Assembly: GCA_028710885.1 (NCBI GenBank)
Contig: JAQTTG010000006.1
Span: 62,001 to 126,000, forward strand
DNA: 64,000 bases
From: Sulfuricurvum sp.
GTDB lineage: Bacteria > Campylobacterota > Campylobacteria > Campylobacterales > Sulfurimonadaceae
Reading direction: 5' to 3'
Every line of letters begins with the position of its first letter. Position 1 is the stretch's first letter. Shown one piece after another: positions 28,097-37,608 of this stretch. Under the pieces are notes generated by a model. It was not told the origin of the DNA and made no database searches. It saw only the letters and a list, made by a program, of their open reading frames with translations. Made by a program: the position numbers and the translations under genes.

Positions 28097-30940
28097 ATGC
28101 TCCAATCTATACTAAGCGAAAAATACTTGACATTTTACAAAGAGCTGTCTAAAGTACTACCTATTGACAGAATATATCTGGATGAAGTGCGAAAACTTGC
28201 ATGGGGAACAGATGCCGGATTCTATCGATTGATACCAAAAATGATTGTTCGCTCTTCAAATGAAGAAGAAGTAATTACTATTTTGAAACTGTGTGATAAA
28301 TACAATGTTCCGGTTACGTTTAGAGCCGCTGGGACAAGCCTCTCTGGCCAAGCAATTTCAGATTCTATTCTTCTAGTAGCAGGTAAAAATTGGGAAAAAT
28401 ACTCTTTATCCGAAAATGGTGAGACAATTACCACACAATGCGGCATTGTTGGTGGACGAATAAATGAAATTCTGTCAAAGTATGGCCGGAAGTTAGGACC
28501 TGATCCTGCTTCGATAAGCTCGGCTATGATTAGTGGAATAGTTATGAATAATGCCAGTGGAATGAATTGTGGTGTTCACGAAAATAGCTATAATACCATT
28601 ATTAGTTCGAGAATCATCTTCGCAAATGGAACATTGTTAGATACCGGAAATGTCGAAAGTTGTGAATCTTTCAAACGTACCCATGCGGATTTTATTGCAA
28701 AAATTGAGGAAATCAAAAATAAAATTCGATCAAACAGCACGTTAGTTGAAAGAATTAAACGGAAATACTCGATAAAAAATACCACTGGTTTAAGTATAAA
28801 TTCGTTTGTCGATTATGATGACCCAATTCATATTATTGTAAATCTGCTTGTTGGTTCAGAAGGTACGCTGGCTTTTGCTTCTGAATTTACCCTTAAGACT
28901 ATTGCTGAAATGCCTTTTAGGGCTAGTGCAATGATTTATTTTCCTGACATTGTAACAGCATCAAGAGCAGTTGTTTCAATGAAACCAGGTAAAGTTTACG
29001 GAGCTGAACTACTCGATCGTTTAGCTTTGAAATCAGTTGAAAACCAAGATGGAATTCCAGAATATATTAAAAATTTTTCCAATGGTGTGACTGCAATTTT
29101 GGTTGAAACAAAGGCAGACAGCCAAAAAGAATTGGATGAAAATATAGCAGAAATTGAAAAATTGATTATTGATTTTCAAACTGTAAGGCCGCTTCGTTTT
29201 ACAGATAAAGCGGAAGAATACAATAAATATTGGAAAATCAGAAAAGGTATTTTTCCATCAATAGGCGGAATGCGGCCTTTGGGTACAACATGTTTGATAG
29301 AAGACATTGCTTTTCAGCTCGACGATTTACCAAATGCTGTTGCAGACTTGCAGATATTGGTTGCAAAACATGGATATGATGATGGTGTAATCTATGGTCA
29401 TGCGTTAGAAGGAAATTTTCATTTCATTGTCAATCAGAATTTTGATCAACCCGAAGAAGTGAAACGATACGAGGCATTGATAAAAGATGTGGTTGAATTG
29501 GTGGTTATAAAATACGATGGTTCACTAAAGGCTGAGCATGGAACTGGTAGAAACATGGCTCCATATGTGAAAGTGGAATGGGGTGATGAAGTGTTTGGTC
29601 TGATGAAAGAAGTGAAAGACCTTTTTGACCCAAAAGGATTGCTAAATCCAGGAGTTATTTTCAATGACAATTCCAATTGCTATCTCGAGAACTTTAAGTC
29701 TTTGTCTCCAACTAATAAACATGTAGATAAATGTATTGAATGTGGATTCTGCGAAGTAAATTGCTTAACGAGTGGCTTTTCTCTTTCTGCCCGTCAACGC
29801 ATTGTGGTGCAACGTGAGATTTCGAGACTTCGAAAAACCGGGGAAGATAGTTCCCGTTTAAATGAATTGGAGCACAATTTCAAATACCTTGGAGAACAAA
29901 CCTGTGCTGGCGACGGGCTTTGTTCTACTAGTTGCCCCGTTAGTATCAATACTGGTGAGATGATTCACGATTTGAGAACCATAAAAAACCAAACGTTCCC
30001 GAAAAAACAATTGGGCAACTTTACAGCAAAAAAATTCGGTTTAATTACGCCTTTTTTTGCGCCCTTTCTTTCACTGGTAAATAAAGTTCATACAGTAATT
30101 GGGACAAAATCGCTTACTGCTATAGCTTCTGAGCTTCGAAACTTTAGTGCTAATAAAATTCCATTGTGGACTCCGGCAATGCCGAAAGGTGTTAAACGTC
30201 CGAAGAAAATACCTGTGAATTCCCAGAATCCTCTTAAAGTTGTTTATTTCCCTAGTTGCATTAATCAAACTATGGGCCCGGCCAAAGATGCTCCTGAACA
30301 AATGTCTTTGCACGAGAAAATGGTAAAATTACTTCAAAAAGCAGGCTATGAAGTTATTTTTCCTAAGAATATGAAACAGCTTTGTTGTGGTACAATATGG
30401 GAAAGCAAAGGCTTTTATAAAGAAGCTGATGAAAAATCGTTTGAACTCCAAGCCATTTTAATCGAGGCTACTAAGCATGGACAATATCCTGTTTTGTGCG
30501 ATCAGAGTCCATGTTTACACCGAATGAGAAATACAATGAAATCACCATTGCAACTCTTCGAGCCGGTTGAATTTATTACTGAATTTCTATTGGATAAACT
30601 CAAATTCACAAAAACGAATGATCCGATTTCTATTCATGTAACTTGTAGTATGACCCGAATGAACTTGAAAGAGAAAATTGTAAAGCTCGCGGAAATGTGC
30701 TCTTCAAATGTGCTTATTCCCGAAGAAGTTGGATGCTGTGGCTTTGCTGGTGATAAAGGTTTTACACAACCTGAAGTAAATAAATATGCTTTAAGAAAGC
30801 TCAGGCTTCAAATTGAAAGGAACAACATAAAATACGGATTCAGTAATAGTCGCACTTGCGAAATTGGTCTCACAACTCATAGTGGAATTCCCTACCAATC
30901 TATTGTTTATTTAGTAGATAGATGTACTGAAAGCAAATAA
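28097..30940 (+). CDS. FAD- and Fe-S-binding oxidoreductase (D-lactate dehydrogenase-like)
   Basis: 947 residues. Residues ~20-240 are a PCMH-type FAD domain (VTFRAAGTSLSGQAISDSIL, GPDPASISSAMISGIVMNNA), followed by an FAD oxidase C-domain (YGHALEGNFHFIV, EHGTGRNMAPYVKVEWG). Next comes a two-cluster ferredoxin module (KCIECGFCEVNC; CAGDGLCSTSCPV) and two CCG domains (QLCCGTIWESKGF; VGCCGFAGDKGF). This Dld/GlcD-GlcF fused layout is known from YdiJ-type proteins that oxidise D-lactate or D-2-hydroxy acids and pass electrons to quinone. Beside a sugar isomerase and MFS permease it suggests oxidation of a 2-hydroxy acid from sugar breakdown; that link is inference. Confidence 0.85.
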   Translation: MLQSILSEKYLTFYKELSKVLPIDRIYLDEVRKLAWGTDAGFYRLIPKMIVRSSNEEEVITILKLCDKYNVPVTFRAAGTSLSGQAISDSILLVAGKNWEKYSLSENGETITTQCGIVGGRINEILSKYGRKLGPDPASISSAMISGIVMNNASGMNCGVHENSYNTIISSRIIFANGTLLDTGNVESCESFKRTHADFIAKIEEIKNKIRSNSTLVERIKRKYSIKNTTGLSINSFVDYDDPIHIIVNLLVGSEGTLAFASEFTLKTIAEMPFRASAMIYFPDIVTASRAVVSMKPGKVYGAELLDRLALKSVENQDGIPEYIKNFSNGVTAILVETKADSQKELDENIAEIEKLIIDFQTVRPLRFTDKAEEYNKYWKIRKGIFPSIGGMRPLGTTCLIEDIAFQLDDLPNAVADLQILVAKHGYDDGVIYGHALEGNFHFIVNQNFDQPEEVKRYEALIKDVVELVVIKYDGSLKAEHGTGRNMAPYVKVEWGDEVFGLMKEVKDLFDPKGLLNPGVIFNDNSNCYLENFKSLSPTNKHVDKCIECGFCEVNCLTSGFSLSARQRIVVQREISRLRKTGEDSSRLNELEHNFKYLGEQTCAGDGLCSTSCPVSINTGEMIHDLRTIKNQTFPKKQLGNFTAKKFGLITPFFAPFLSLVNKVHTVIGTKSLTAIASELRNFSANKIPLWTPAMPKGVKRPKKIPVNSQNPLKVVYFPSCINQTMGPAKDAPEQMSLHEKMVKLLQKAGYEVIFPKNMKQLCCGTIWESKGFYKEADEKSFELQAILIEATKHGQYPVLCDQSPCLHRMRNTMKSPLQLFEPVEFITEFLLDKLKFTKTNDPISIHVTCSMTRMNLKEKIVKLAEMCSSNVLIPEEVGCCGFAGDKGFTQPEVNKYALRKLRLQIERNNIKYGFSNSRTCEIGLTTHSGIPYQSIVYLVDRCTESK

Positions 30941-30961
30941 ATCATCACAAATAATAGAAGT

Positions 30962-31255
30962 ATGAATTATAGTAACTTAGGTATTTATTTATCATATACT
31001 TTAGATAATGAGATATACAATAAATATGGAGTTATGGTAAATTCAGTTGGGCTCCAATCTGTTAATTCAAATTTTCCATATCCTGCGAAAGCACATCTGA
31101 AAGGTTATTATTTTGATACAATAAAAGAGAGCACAATAAATGAATATCAGTTTACGACATTTGAGAAAGATGTGTTTCAATTCGTTTATATGTTTTTCGC
31201 ACAAATAAGGTTGCCCTATGTACTATTTTTGAATATTCCTATATGGGACTTCTAA
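30962..31255 (+). pseudogene. N-terminal remnant of an AraC-type regulator
   Basis: 97 codons beginning MNYSNLGIYLSYTLDNE, with NSVGLQSVNSNFPYPAKAHL, KGYYFDTIKESTINEYQF, then divergence. It parallels the opening of the intact regulator 109 bases downstream (MNYNDLGIDVKYLQKNKANK, YPVKSHPAGYYFSSQKGRKL, NEFQL), so it is a duplicated copy that lost its sensor core and DNA-binding part. Confidence 0.65.
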
Positions 31256-31363
31256 TCTAATTAAATTAGAAAAATTATCCGTTTAAATCTTGCGAAAATC
31301 AATTGGTAATTTGACAACCTGTCAATAAAATATTTTTAATATAATTTAATAATTTGTTTTATA

Positions 31364-32251
31364 ATGAACTATAACGATTTAGGTATTGATGTAAAATATT
31401 TACAGAAAAATAAAGCTAATAAAAGTTTGGGAATTAGCGTAAATACAGTAGGGTTTCAGACAATAAAACCATATACTCAATATCCTGTAAAAAGTCACCC
31501 GGCAGGTTATTATTTCAGTTCCCAAAAAGGAAGGAAACTAAACGAATTCCAGTTAATATATATTACTAAAGGGGGTGGTAAGCTATTGATAGAAAATTGT
31601 GAATATAATCTCTCTAAAGGGAATATCTTTATTCTATACCCAGAACAGTGGCATTCTTATATTCCAAACGAAGAGACAGGATGGAATGAGTACTATATCG
31701 GATTTGAAGGTAATGTTTTATATAAATGGATTGAAAATTCATTCTTAGGATATGATAGTCAGGTTTATAACATAGGCTTAAATGAAGAACTGGTAAAACT
31801 ATATAACAGGGCAATTGAATTGGCTAAATTAGAACAACAGCCTCTGGAATTACATTTATCAGGAATTGTTTACCATATGATTGGACTTTTGATTTCAGAA
31901 ATAAATAATAAAGAAATAGCAACTAAATATGATTTACAACTTATTGAAAGAGCCAAAATCATTATGAACGAGAATGTTTTAAAAAATATTTATCCGGAAG
32001 AACTGTCAGAAAAATTAGATACGAATTACACTTCATTTCGAAAACTGTTTAAAAAAGTCACTGGTTTTGCACCTGCAAATTATTACCATGAGCTTAAAAT
32101 AATGAAAGCAAAACAATTGTTACTTGAAACTTCTTGTTCTGTGAAAGAAATTTCATGTACCCTGAATTATAATACAGTAGAGCATTTTGGTACTTTATTT
32201 AAAAAGCGAACCGGATATTCACCTTCCCATTTTAGGAAATTCTGTCGGTAA
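31364..32251 (+). CDS. AraC family transcriptional regulator
   Basis: 295 residues: N-terminal AraC-type ligand-binding cupin (NEFQLIYITKGGGKLLIENC, LSKGNIFILYPEQWHSYIPN, GWNEYYIGFEGN), then HTH_18 at the C-terminus (EELSEKLDTNYTSFRKLFKK, SVKEISCTLNYNTVEHFGTL, TGYSPSHFRKF). Same architecture as the regulator at 26960. Target genes are not evident; it is the last chromosomal gene before the conjugative transposon region. Confidence 0.85.
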   Translation: MNYNDLGIDVKYLQKNKANKSLGISVNTVGFQTIKPYTQYPVKSHPAGYYFSSQKGRKLNEFQLIYITKGGGKLLIENCEYNLSKGNIFILYPEQWHSYIPNEETGWNEYYIGFEGNVLYKWIENSFLGYDSQVYNIGLNEELVKLYNRAIELAKLEQQPLELHLSGIVYHMIGLLISEINNKEIATKYDLQLIERAKIIMNENVLKNIYPEELSEKLDTNYTSFRKLFKKVTGFAPANYYHELKIMKAKQLLLETSCSVKEISCTLNYNTVEHFGTLFKKRTGYSPSHFRKFCR

Positions 32252-32319
32252 TAAGTCCAAAAAGTATAAATCAATATAATTCTTAATGCTACGATTTGAA
32301 GTTAAGTAATTGAACCTAA

Positions 32320-32407
32320 ATAATGTCGTATAATTTTCATAGTTGCACTCGGCAAAGTCCCTCTAGAAGAGGTCTAAATTTTAAAATGCGACATTATATT
32401 CGTCAAG
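32320..32407. repeat. Nested inverted repeats in the gap before rteC
   Basis: ATAATGTCG (32320-32328) and CGACATTAT (32399-32407) are perfect 9-base inverted arms about 70 bases apart. Between them CCTCT-AGA-AGAGG (32360-32372) is a small hairpin. The gap 32252-32685 has no gene. It lies between the last chromosomal regulator and rteC, so it could mark an element boundary or be a regulatory structure; the basis is position only. Confidence 0.35.
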
Positions 32408-32685
32408 CTAGAGATTTATCATTGTTCGCAGATGTGTGAAGTTTCAAAAGTTGGATTCTTCCATTAATTACAACCATAGTATTATAGTTTCATTTTAAAA
32501 TGACAAATGTGGTCAGATAACGAAATAATAGTAGATTTACTAGTATTTAAACACAATTCTGACAAAAGAAAAGTATTGGTATTGTTCGATTTGCTTTTAT
32601 TACAATCGAGGTATTTATATATTGTGGAAGTGCCAGATCCAGTTTTTTACAAATAATTAAAGAACAACTAATCGAACTCTCAACT

Positions 32686-33534
32686 ATGAAAAAATATACT
32701 CAAGATCTCTTGGAAAGAATTAATAATGAAATTCAAGTTCTGGACTTGGAAGAAGATGATATTTTCAAAAAATCACTAAAGGCAACTTCCTTATTAGAAA
32801 AAGCATTTAATGAACTTAAAGTTTACATTTCTGAATACTCATTTAAGAATGAGACTGACGAAATTCAATTTTTTAAAGACCTGAAACCACAGATATTCAG
32901 TAAACTCATTTATTATAGCACGATCTATAAGATCGAAATGAATCGACCCACTGGAAGTGATCTAATGCAAAAGACCTATACATTAAAACAACTTGATAGG
33001 TTGAAAGTTTTTTTTGATAATAATATTGACTTTTATAAGTATTACCGTACGGGAAGCACGGATCTAGATAAACAATATTTTTTAAGAGGGAAACCGGATA
33101 TTCATTTAAATCTGGATAGTTTTTACTTTGAGAGAGACCCAAAGTTCTTTACAGGATTTGATTCTAAAGTTGCAAAAATATTAGCCAATGATATGTTGAG
33201 TATTTATCTCAACGCAGAATTGTCAAAGTTGGAAGAGCCATCAACTAACAAATTCGAAACAACCAACTTTCCTAATGTCAAAGTAACGTGGACAGATTCC
33301 AAAGTTGCCCTTGTAGAACTTATTTATGCGATATATTCTACCGGAAGCATCAACAACGGAAATTCTGATTTAAAGAGTTTAGGTTTTTATTTTGAGAATG
33401 TATTCAACATTGAACTAGGCGATATTTATCGTACTTATCTTGAAATTCGTGGTCGTAAAGGCAACCGGGTACAATACTTGGATGAGCTTCGGAAAAGATT
33501 AATTGCTCGAATGGATGAGGTAGATAATATGTAA
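32686..33534 (+). CDS. rteC: RteC-like conjugative transposon regulator
   Basis: 282 residues, soluble, no signal peptide. Central and C-terminal parts show YYRTGSTDLDKQYFLRGKPD, KVTWTDSKVALVELIYAIYS, TGSINNGNSDLKSLGFYFEN and a basic tail IYRTYLEIRGRKGNRVQYLD, the PF09357 RteC pattern. In CTnDOT, RteC activates the excision genes and so starts transfer. Here no RteA/RteB two-component pair is beside it. It is separated from the tra genes by 2 kb of decayed repetitive DNA. Confidence 0.82.
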   Translation: MKKYTQDLLERINNEIQVLDLEEDDIFKKSLKATSLLEKAFNELKVYISEYSFKNETDEIQFFKDLKPQIFSKLIYYSTIYKIEMNRPTGSDLMQKTYTLKQLDRLKVFFDNNIDFYKYYRTGSTDLDKQYFLRGKPDIHLNLDSFYFERDPKFFTGFDSKVAKILANDMLSIYLNAELSKLEEPSTNKFETTNFPNVKVTWTDSKVALVELIYAIYSTGSINNGNSDLKSLGFYFENVFNIELGDIYRTYLEIRGRKGNRVQYLDELRKRLIARMDEVDNM

Positions 33535-33785
33535 GTTACATATTTAGTACAAATTGAACCTTATGATTAAAAACCAAGTTTTTCCGAAAATAGAATTTCA
33601 AATATATAGTCGTATGTAAAATATTTTACAAAACCTAAAGGGATTTATTTAGTGTATCCCATTTACACTGCTGTTTAAAAGCCCTAAAATTGCTGAAGCT
33701 CTATAATCAGTTGTTATGAAAGTAAATTTGCCGTGTTTTATTTCCTTATGCTTGGGGTAGATTTATTCCATCGTCTTATTTCTGT

Positions 33786-34790
33786 TCATCGTTTCGCAAA
33801 CTTCACTATCTTTCACTTCAATATACCTCATTCATTATAACAGTCTTAGTACCGCACTCCATAAGTGGCTTCTTCATTCCTCTCCATAATCAACCCTCTC
33901 ATTCCATTTAGATGATCCGGCTATTTCCACTCACAAATATTCCTTACACAACATCCAGTTTTGCTCCATTTCATTTCCCAACCCATTGTTCTGTCACATT
34001 CAATCGCCACCTATGCCACTTTCCGACGCATTTCAACTGTTTTATTTTCTCCACTACAACGAGTTTGCCCCAATAATATGCCTAAAGGTAGAGCGGAAAG
34101 TAATTTCGCCTTGTCGGCGAGTTCTTATGTGTGCCGCAAATATAAGATAGCCACAAAAAAAACCACCACCCATTAATTGTGCAGAAAATAAATACATGCC
34201 GAGTTTAAGGCAATGTGCCAGCGGTATATGCAATCATTCCAGCTCCATTTCTTTCCGGGACTTCGTTTATATCGCAAAACTCATTCTCTTCGAATCCCTG
34301 CACTTCATTTCACTTTCATTTTATACAAACACCTCAGCACCGCATGGCTTCGGTAGTTCCTTCCTTCCCATTCCGCAGGCTCCATTAATTCAGTCAGAAA
34401 CTATCCAAGCCTTTTTCCCACGCATTTCCAAAGGTATGTTTTTATTTTCTGCGGCGAGTTTGCCCAGAATAATGAATATCCTCAATGTCCCACTGGTAGT
34501 TTTTAAAGTCACTTCGGTCAATCGTATTTTATTACCTGTGCTTACGGTCGGTTCATTCCATTCTGGTTCCATAGCGCTCGGGAAATACAGTTTACTTTTC
34601 TCCGGACCCCAAGCACTACATTTGCCTTCATTTTTTTCATTATCTTATCGCATGGCATAAGAAATGCTTTAATTTCAATGCTTTGTTTCCGCTTTTAGCT
34701 ACTGACTAAGCAACTGTTCAACATAATTCCAATGGATTTTTTTTACTGCTACGAGTTGATCCCATAATTAAATCTCAACAAACTAAAATG
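33786..34790. repeat. Degenerate repeat region, pyrimidine-rich, no intact gene
   Basis: At least three diverged copies of a segment are seen: GAGTTTGCCCCAATAAT near 34061, GAGTTTGCCCAGAATAATGA near 34455 and GAGTTGATCCCATAATTAAA near 34745. In the first two this follows TTTTATTTTCT and is preceded by longer similar blocks containing TCGCAAAACT/TCGCAAACTT and CACCGCA/TACCGCA. Read on the minus strand the copies give similar short peptides (ILGKLAAENKNIPLEMRGKK and LLGQTRCSGENKTVEMRRK), so they may be relics of a repeated small gene. The rest of 33535-35573 contains no gene I can support. Confidence 0.45.
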
Positions 34791-35023
34791 TAAGATTCCT
34801 TTTAAGCAAAAAGCGAGTTTTCAACCAATCCGGCAAACCTGAGAATAATGCCCCGCAAACCACTTATGACTTTAATGCGTGTATAGTTTTTGATGGAAGT
34901 ATAAAAGTCATAACAGGTTTTCCCTGTGGGGACAGTGGACACAACACGTTTTTTTCTCGCCTGACACTTCGGGCCCCGGTATCCACTCAAAAAAATGCGT
35001 TGTGATCGGGTTTGATAATGTTG

Positions 35024-35066
35024 AAAAGTAAGAATAATTTTCAAGAAATGATTCTTACTTTTTTAG
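35024..35066. terminator. Hairpin with T-run, terminator-like
   Basis: AAAAGTAAGAAT (35024-35035) and ATTCTTACTTTT (35051-35062) are perfect 12-base inverted arms with a 15 base loop, flanked by A and T runs on either side. It could work in both directions and would end leftward transcription from the tra operon, about 510 bases past traQ. Confidence 0.6.
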
Positions 35067-35573
35067 GATACGGATAATGGAAAAATTATTTCCTGCTTTC
35101 CAACATTTAAGAAAATTCAAGATTCATGTTTTATGTTTCAACTCGATAGGAATACCCCAAAAGAATATGTCTGTTTTTTTGAAACTATATTTCTGGAAGC
35201 AAAGAAAACAGGCATACTATTTTTTAATAGGGACAACGGTTAAACTACATTAAGCGATTAAATTATTTTGCTTGACGCTCTGAATAAAAATAATTTATTC
35301 GCTAAAAGAAGTTATAATATTTAGCACTTCGTGCAAAACAATACATGTTTACACTTCGTGTCAGGGAAAAGAAAGTGTTTAATATTTGGCGTATAAAACA
35401 AAAAAAAAGAAAAACGAGAAAAACTTGTTCGGGCTAGATTCGCCCACCTAAAGTTATTTCCCGCTTTTCAATAAATGAAGATTCAGTTGCTTTTGAAATG
35501 ATTATTATTACTTAATTCCGACAAAAAATCAATTAATAATTTTATTTGAACTAAAACAATAATTCTATGATAT

Positions 35574-36053
35574 TCAGTTAGTTGAATTTGGGGTTCTTCT
35601 TCCGGTTCCGGTTCCAGTTCCAGTTCCAGTCCTGGTAACGGTTACACTTTCATTTGTAAAACTAAAACTTAGCTTAAATTCCTGATTGAAATTATCGCGA
35701 ATAGTTATATCTATGACCTGTTGAACAAGGCAAGACGACGTATAAAAAAGACGAAATGTTTCATTGTCCAAATAATAAAAATCGTTAGGAACGAATACAA
35801 TACCATTTTCATTTTTGAGGAAACCCTTACCTTCAGGTTGAAAATAGCTAATGGTATACCTGGCATCTTTATATTTGCCGGAGCAATTCAACTGGCAACG
35901 GATTTCTACCGTTTTACCCGAAATGATTGTCTTTTGCACCGGCAAGGTGCTAAGTGAAAACTCATACATCTGTTGTACATTCAGCTTATCGTTACATCCC
36001 ACGAATAGCAACGACACTATAGCTACTATGCTGATTATAATTGTATTTTTCAT
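35574..36053 (-). CDS. traQ: Conjugative transposon protein TraQ (DUF3872 lipoprotein)
   Basis: 159 residues. Lipoprotein signal: MKNTIIISIVAIVSLLFVGC with the lipobox Cys at residue 20. FSLSTLPVQKTIISGKTVEI, RCQLNCSGKYKDARYTISYF, FVPNDFYYLDNETFRLFYTS and DITIRDNFNQEFKLSFSF are the DUF3872 core. It is the last tra gene of the leftward operon, 13 bases after traO; the usual TraP primase gene between them is absent. The C-terminus is a simple (TG)n peptide encoded by a run of TTCCGG/TTCCAG hexamers (35597-35630), probably a slippage-prone tail. Confidence 0.85.
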   Translation of the reverse strand: MKNTIIISIVAIVSLLFVGCNDKLNVQQMYEFSLSTLPVQKTIISGKTVEIRCQLNCSGKYKDARYTISYFQPEGKGFLKNENGIVFVPNDFYYLDNETFRLFYTSSCLVQQVIDITIRDNFNQEFKLSFSFTNESVTVTRTGTGTGTGTGRRTPNSTN

Positions 36054-36066
36054 AAAAAATGCTGTT

Positions 36067-36630
36067 TTAATTGATAATAATTTTAAGACCTGTACCTAAT
36101 TGAGTTGAAAATTCACCTATGGATGATCCCCATAGAACACGTTCACGAGCATTCACTAAAAGGATAATGCGGTCGGTGATAAAAGTTTCAAGTTCTAATG
36201 TTAGCGCACCTCCATACAGAAATGCATCCCGATTAAGAAGAGTTGCACCATCAAAAAGCAGTTTATTTCCCCAATTACTTGTTTCGTATCCTGCCAACCC
36301 AGATGCACCAATGGATAAAAGTAAAGTCTTACTCGGATCTGAAAGGAAACTATAGTAATAACCTCCTTCGGCAGTAAATTGAGCCACCGGGATTTGCACT
36401 TGGGTGTAATCAAGTTGCTTTAGCAGAAATTCAGTTCCAATAACCCAACGGCTATCGTTTTGTGTGTAGGTGGAAACGGATGCGCCTCCATAAAATGCTT
36501 TTTTGAGGTTTATTCCATTCACAGTTCCCAGAGTGACTTGAATACCTTCCTGTCCGGGTAAGTAACGCTGTGCGTTTATGTATCCAAACGAAGTAATACA
36601 TACGATAAACATTAATATTGACCTTCTCAT
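36067..36630 (-). CDS. traO: Conjugative transfer protein TraO
   Basis: 187 residues with an N-terminal signal peptide (MRRSILMFIVCITSFGYINA). Regular beta-strand pattern of an outer-membrane-type protein (GIQVTLGTVNGINLKKAFYG, AEGGYYYSFLSDPSKTLLLS, QLGTGLKIIIN) fits TraO of the Bacteroidota transfer system. It follows traN by one base and lies in the conserved order N-O-Q. Confidence 0.83.
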   Translation of the reverse strand: MRRSILMFIVCITSFGYINAQRYLPGQEGIQVTLGTVNGINLKKAFYGGASVSTYTQNDSRWVIGTEFLLKQLDYTQVQIPVAQFTAEGGYYYSFLSDPSKTLLLSIGASGLAGYETSNWGNKLLFDGATLLNRDAFLYGGALTLELETFITDRIILLVNARERVLWGSSIGEFSTQLGTGLKIIIN

Positions 36631-36631
36631 A

Positions 36632-37549
36632 TTACTTGATTTTTAATTCGTTGACAAGTTTTGCTCTCACGACATCACAACTTTCAACACAAAAGCGTTG
36701 ATGGCGACCGCCATTTTTCTCGTTAAGTTCCACGACGAGCTCTTTGTCCTGTGGTATGGTGAACTTATCCATTGCAAAGACAGTGCGTTCACTGCTTTTT
36801 CCATTCACACGGGTGATGTAGTTAAAAGCCCGAATGGGAAAAATAACCGTTTCTTGAATGGCAGTACGTTTCATAACTTTTTTGTCTACAATCTTGAATG
36901 TGATAAAATCTAAATCGAAAGGAACATTGGAAGAATTATTGATTTGAGTATAGAAATAAAGAAGTCCATCATGTGTATAGATTCCTTTAAGTAGATACTG
37001 AATGCCAAAACTCATGCTACCGATTTGATTAATTTCTCTCCGGTCATTTTTATAAATTGAATTCATAATCAGATGTACCATCATGGGAGATTCATTCCCC
37101 AATTCTTTGAGATAGACTTCGAGCGCATTGTTTGGATGAGACACCGTATCACCATCGTGTATAAAATCCTTCATTTCCACACTCATTAAGAGTGGCTCAT
37201 TGGCATACTTCACTTTGAAGGTATAAAAGCTTCCTTCTTCGGTGATTACTGAAAAATTGGTTTCGGTCTTGAAATTTCGAACGGCAGCTTTTACTCGGAT
37301 AACATTTTCTGCTCCATCAGCTTTGCCCGCAATGATATTCGTGGAACCCAAATCGATATACCGAATGGCTGAGGGAAAAATAATGTGGACAGTCTTATCG
37401 AAAGTAACTTCCAGCCCGTAAGGAGGAATCATTTTGTCGTAGGTGATTTTCTTTGTAAGTCCTTCATAAAAATCCCCTTTGGTTGATTGTGCAACGGTGG
37501 AAGCAATGATTCCAAGAAATAGAATCAGCAAGAATCTTGTTTTTTTCAT
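36632..37549 (-). CDS. traN: Conjugative transfer protein TraN (DUF4138)
   Basis: 305 residues, signal peptide 1-20 (ending ASTVAQS). VTFDKTVHIIFPSAIRYIDL, GSTNIIAGKADGAENVIRVK and FSVITEEGSFYTFKVKYANE are the DUF4138/TraN opening, structurally a VirB9-like outer-membrane-complex protein. Between traM and traO on the minus strand; part of the core mating-pair apparatus. Confidence 0.87.
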   Translation of the reverse strand: MKKTRFLLILFLGIIASTVAQSTKGDFYEGLTKKITYDKMIPPYGLEVTFDKTVHIIFPSAIRYIDLGSTNIIAGKADGAENVIRVKAAVRNFKTETNFSVITEEGSFYTFKVKYANEPLLMSVEMKDFIHDGDTVSHPNNALEVYLKELGNESPMMVHLIMNSIYKNDRREINQIGSMSFGIQYLLKGIYTHDGLLYFYTQINNSSNVPFDLDFITFKIVDKKVMKRTAIQETVIFPIRAFNYITRVNGKSSERTVFAMDKFTIPQDKELVVELNEKNGGRHQRFCVESCDVVRAKLVNELKIK

Positions 37550-37608
37550 TTTAATTTAGTTGTTTGTGAGAAGCGAAGCTCCCCTCTGTTTAATGATTTG
37601 TTGAATAG

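Noticed and set aside
1-32251. Canonical polysaccharide utilisation locus
   Set aside because: No SusC/SusD-like genes or hybrid two-component/ECF regulators are visible, though several enzymes typical of such loci are present.
34196-34660. 154-residue plus-strand ORF in the rteC-traQ gap
   Set aside because: Phe/Ser/Pro/Leu-rich composition from pyrimidine-rich repeat DNA, no homologous pattern, and overlapping the decayed repeats on the other strand.
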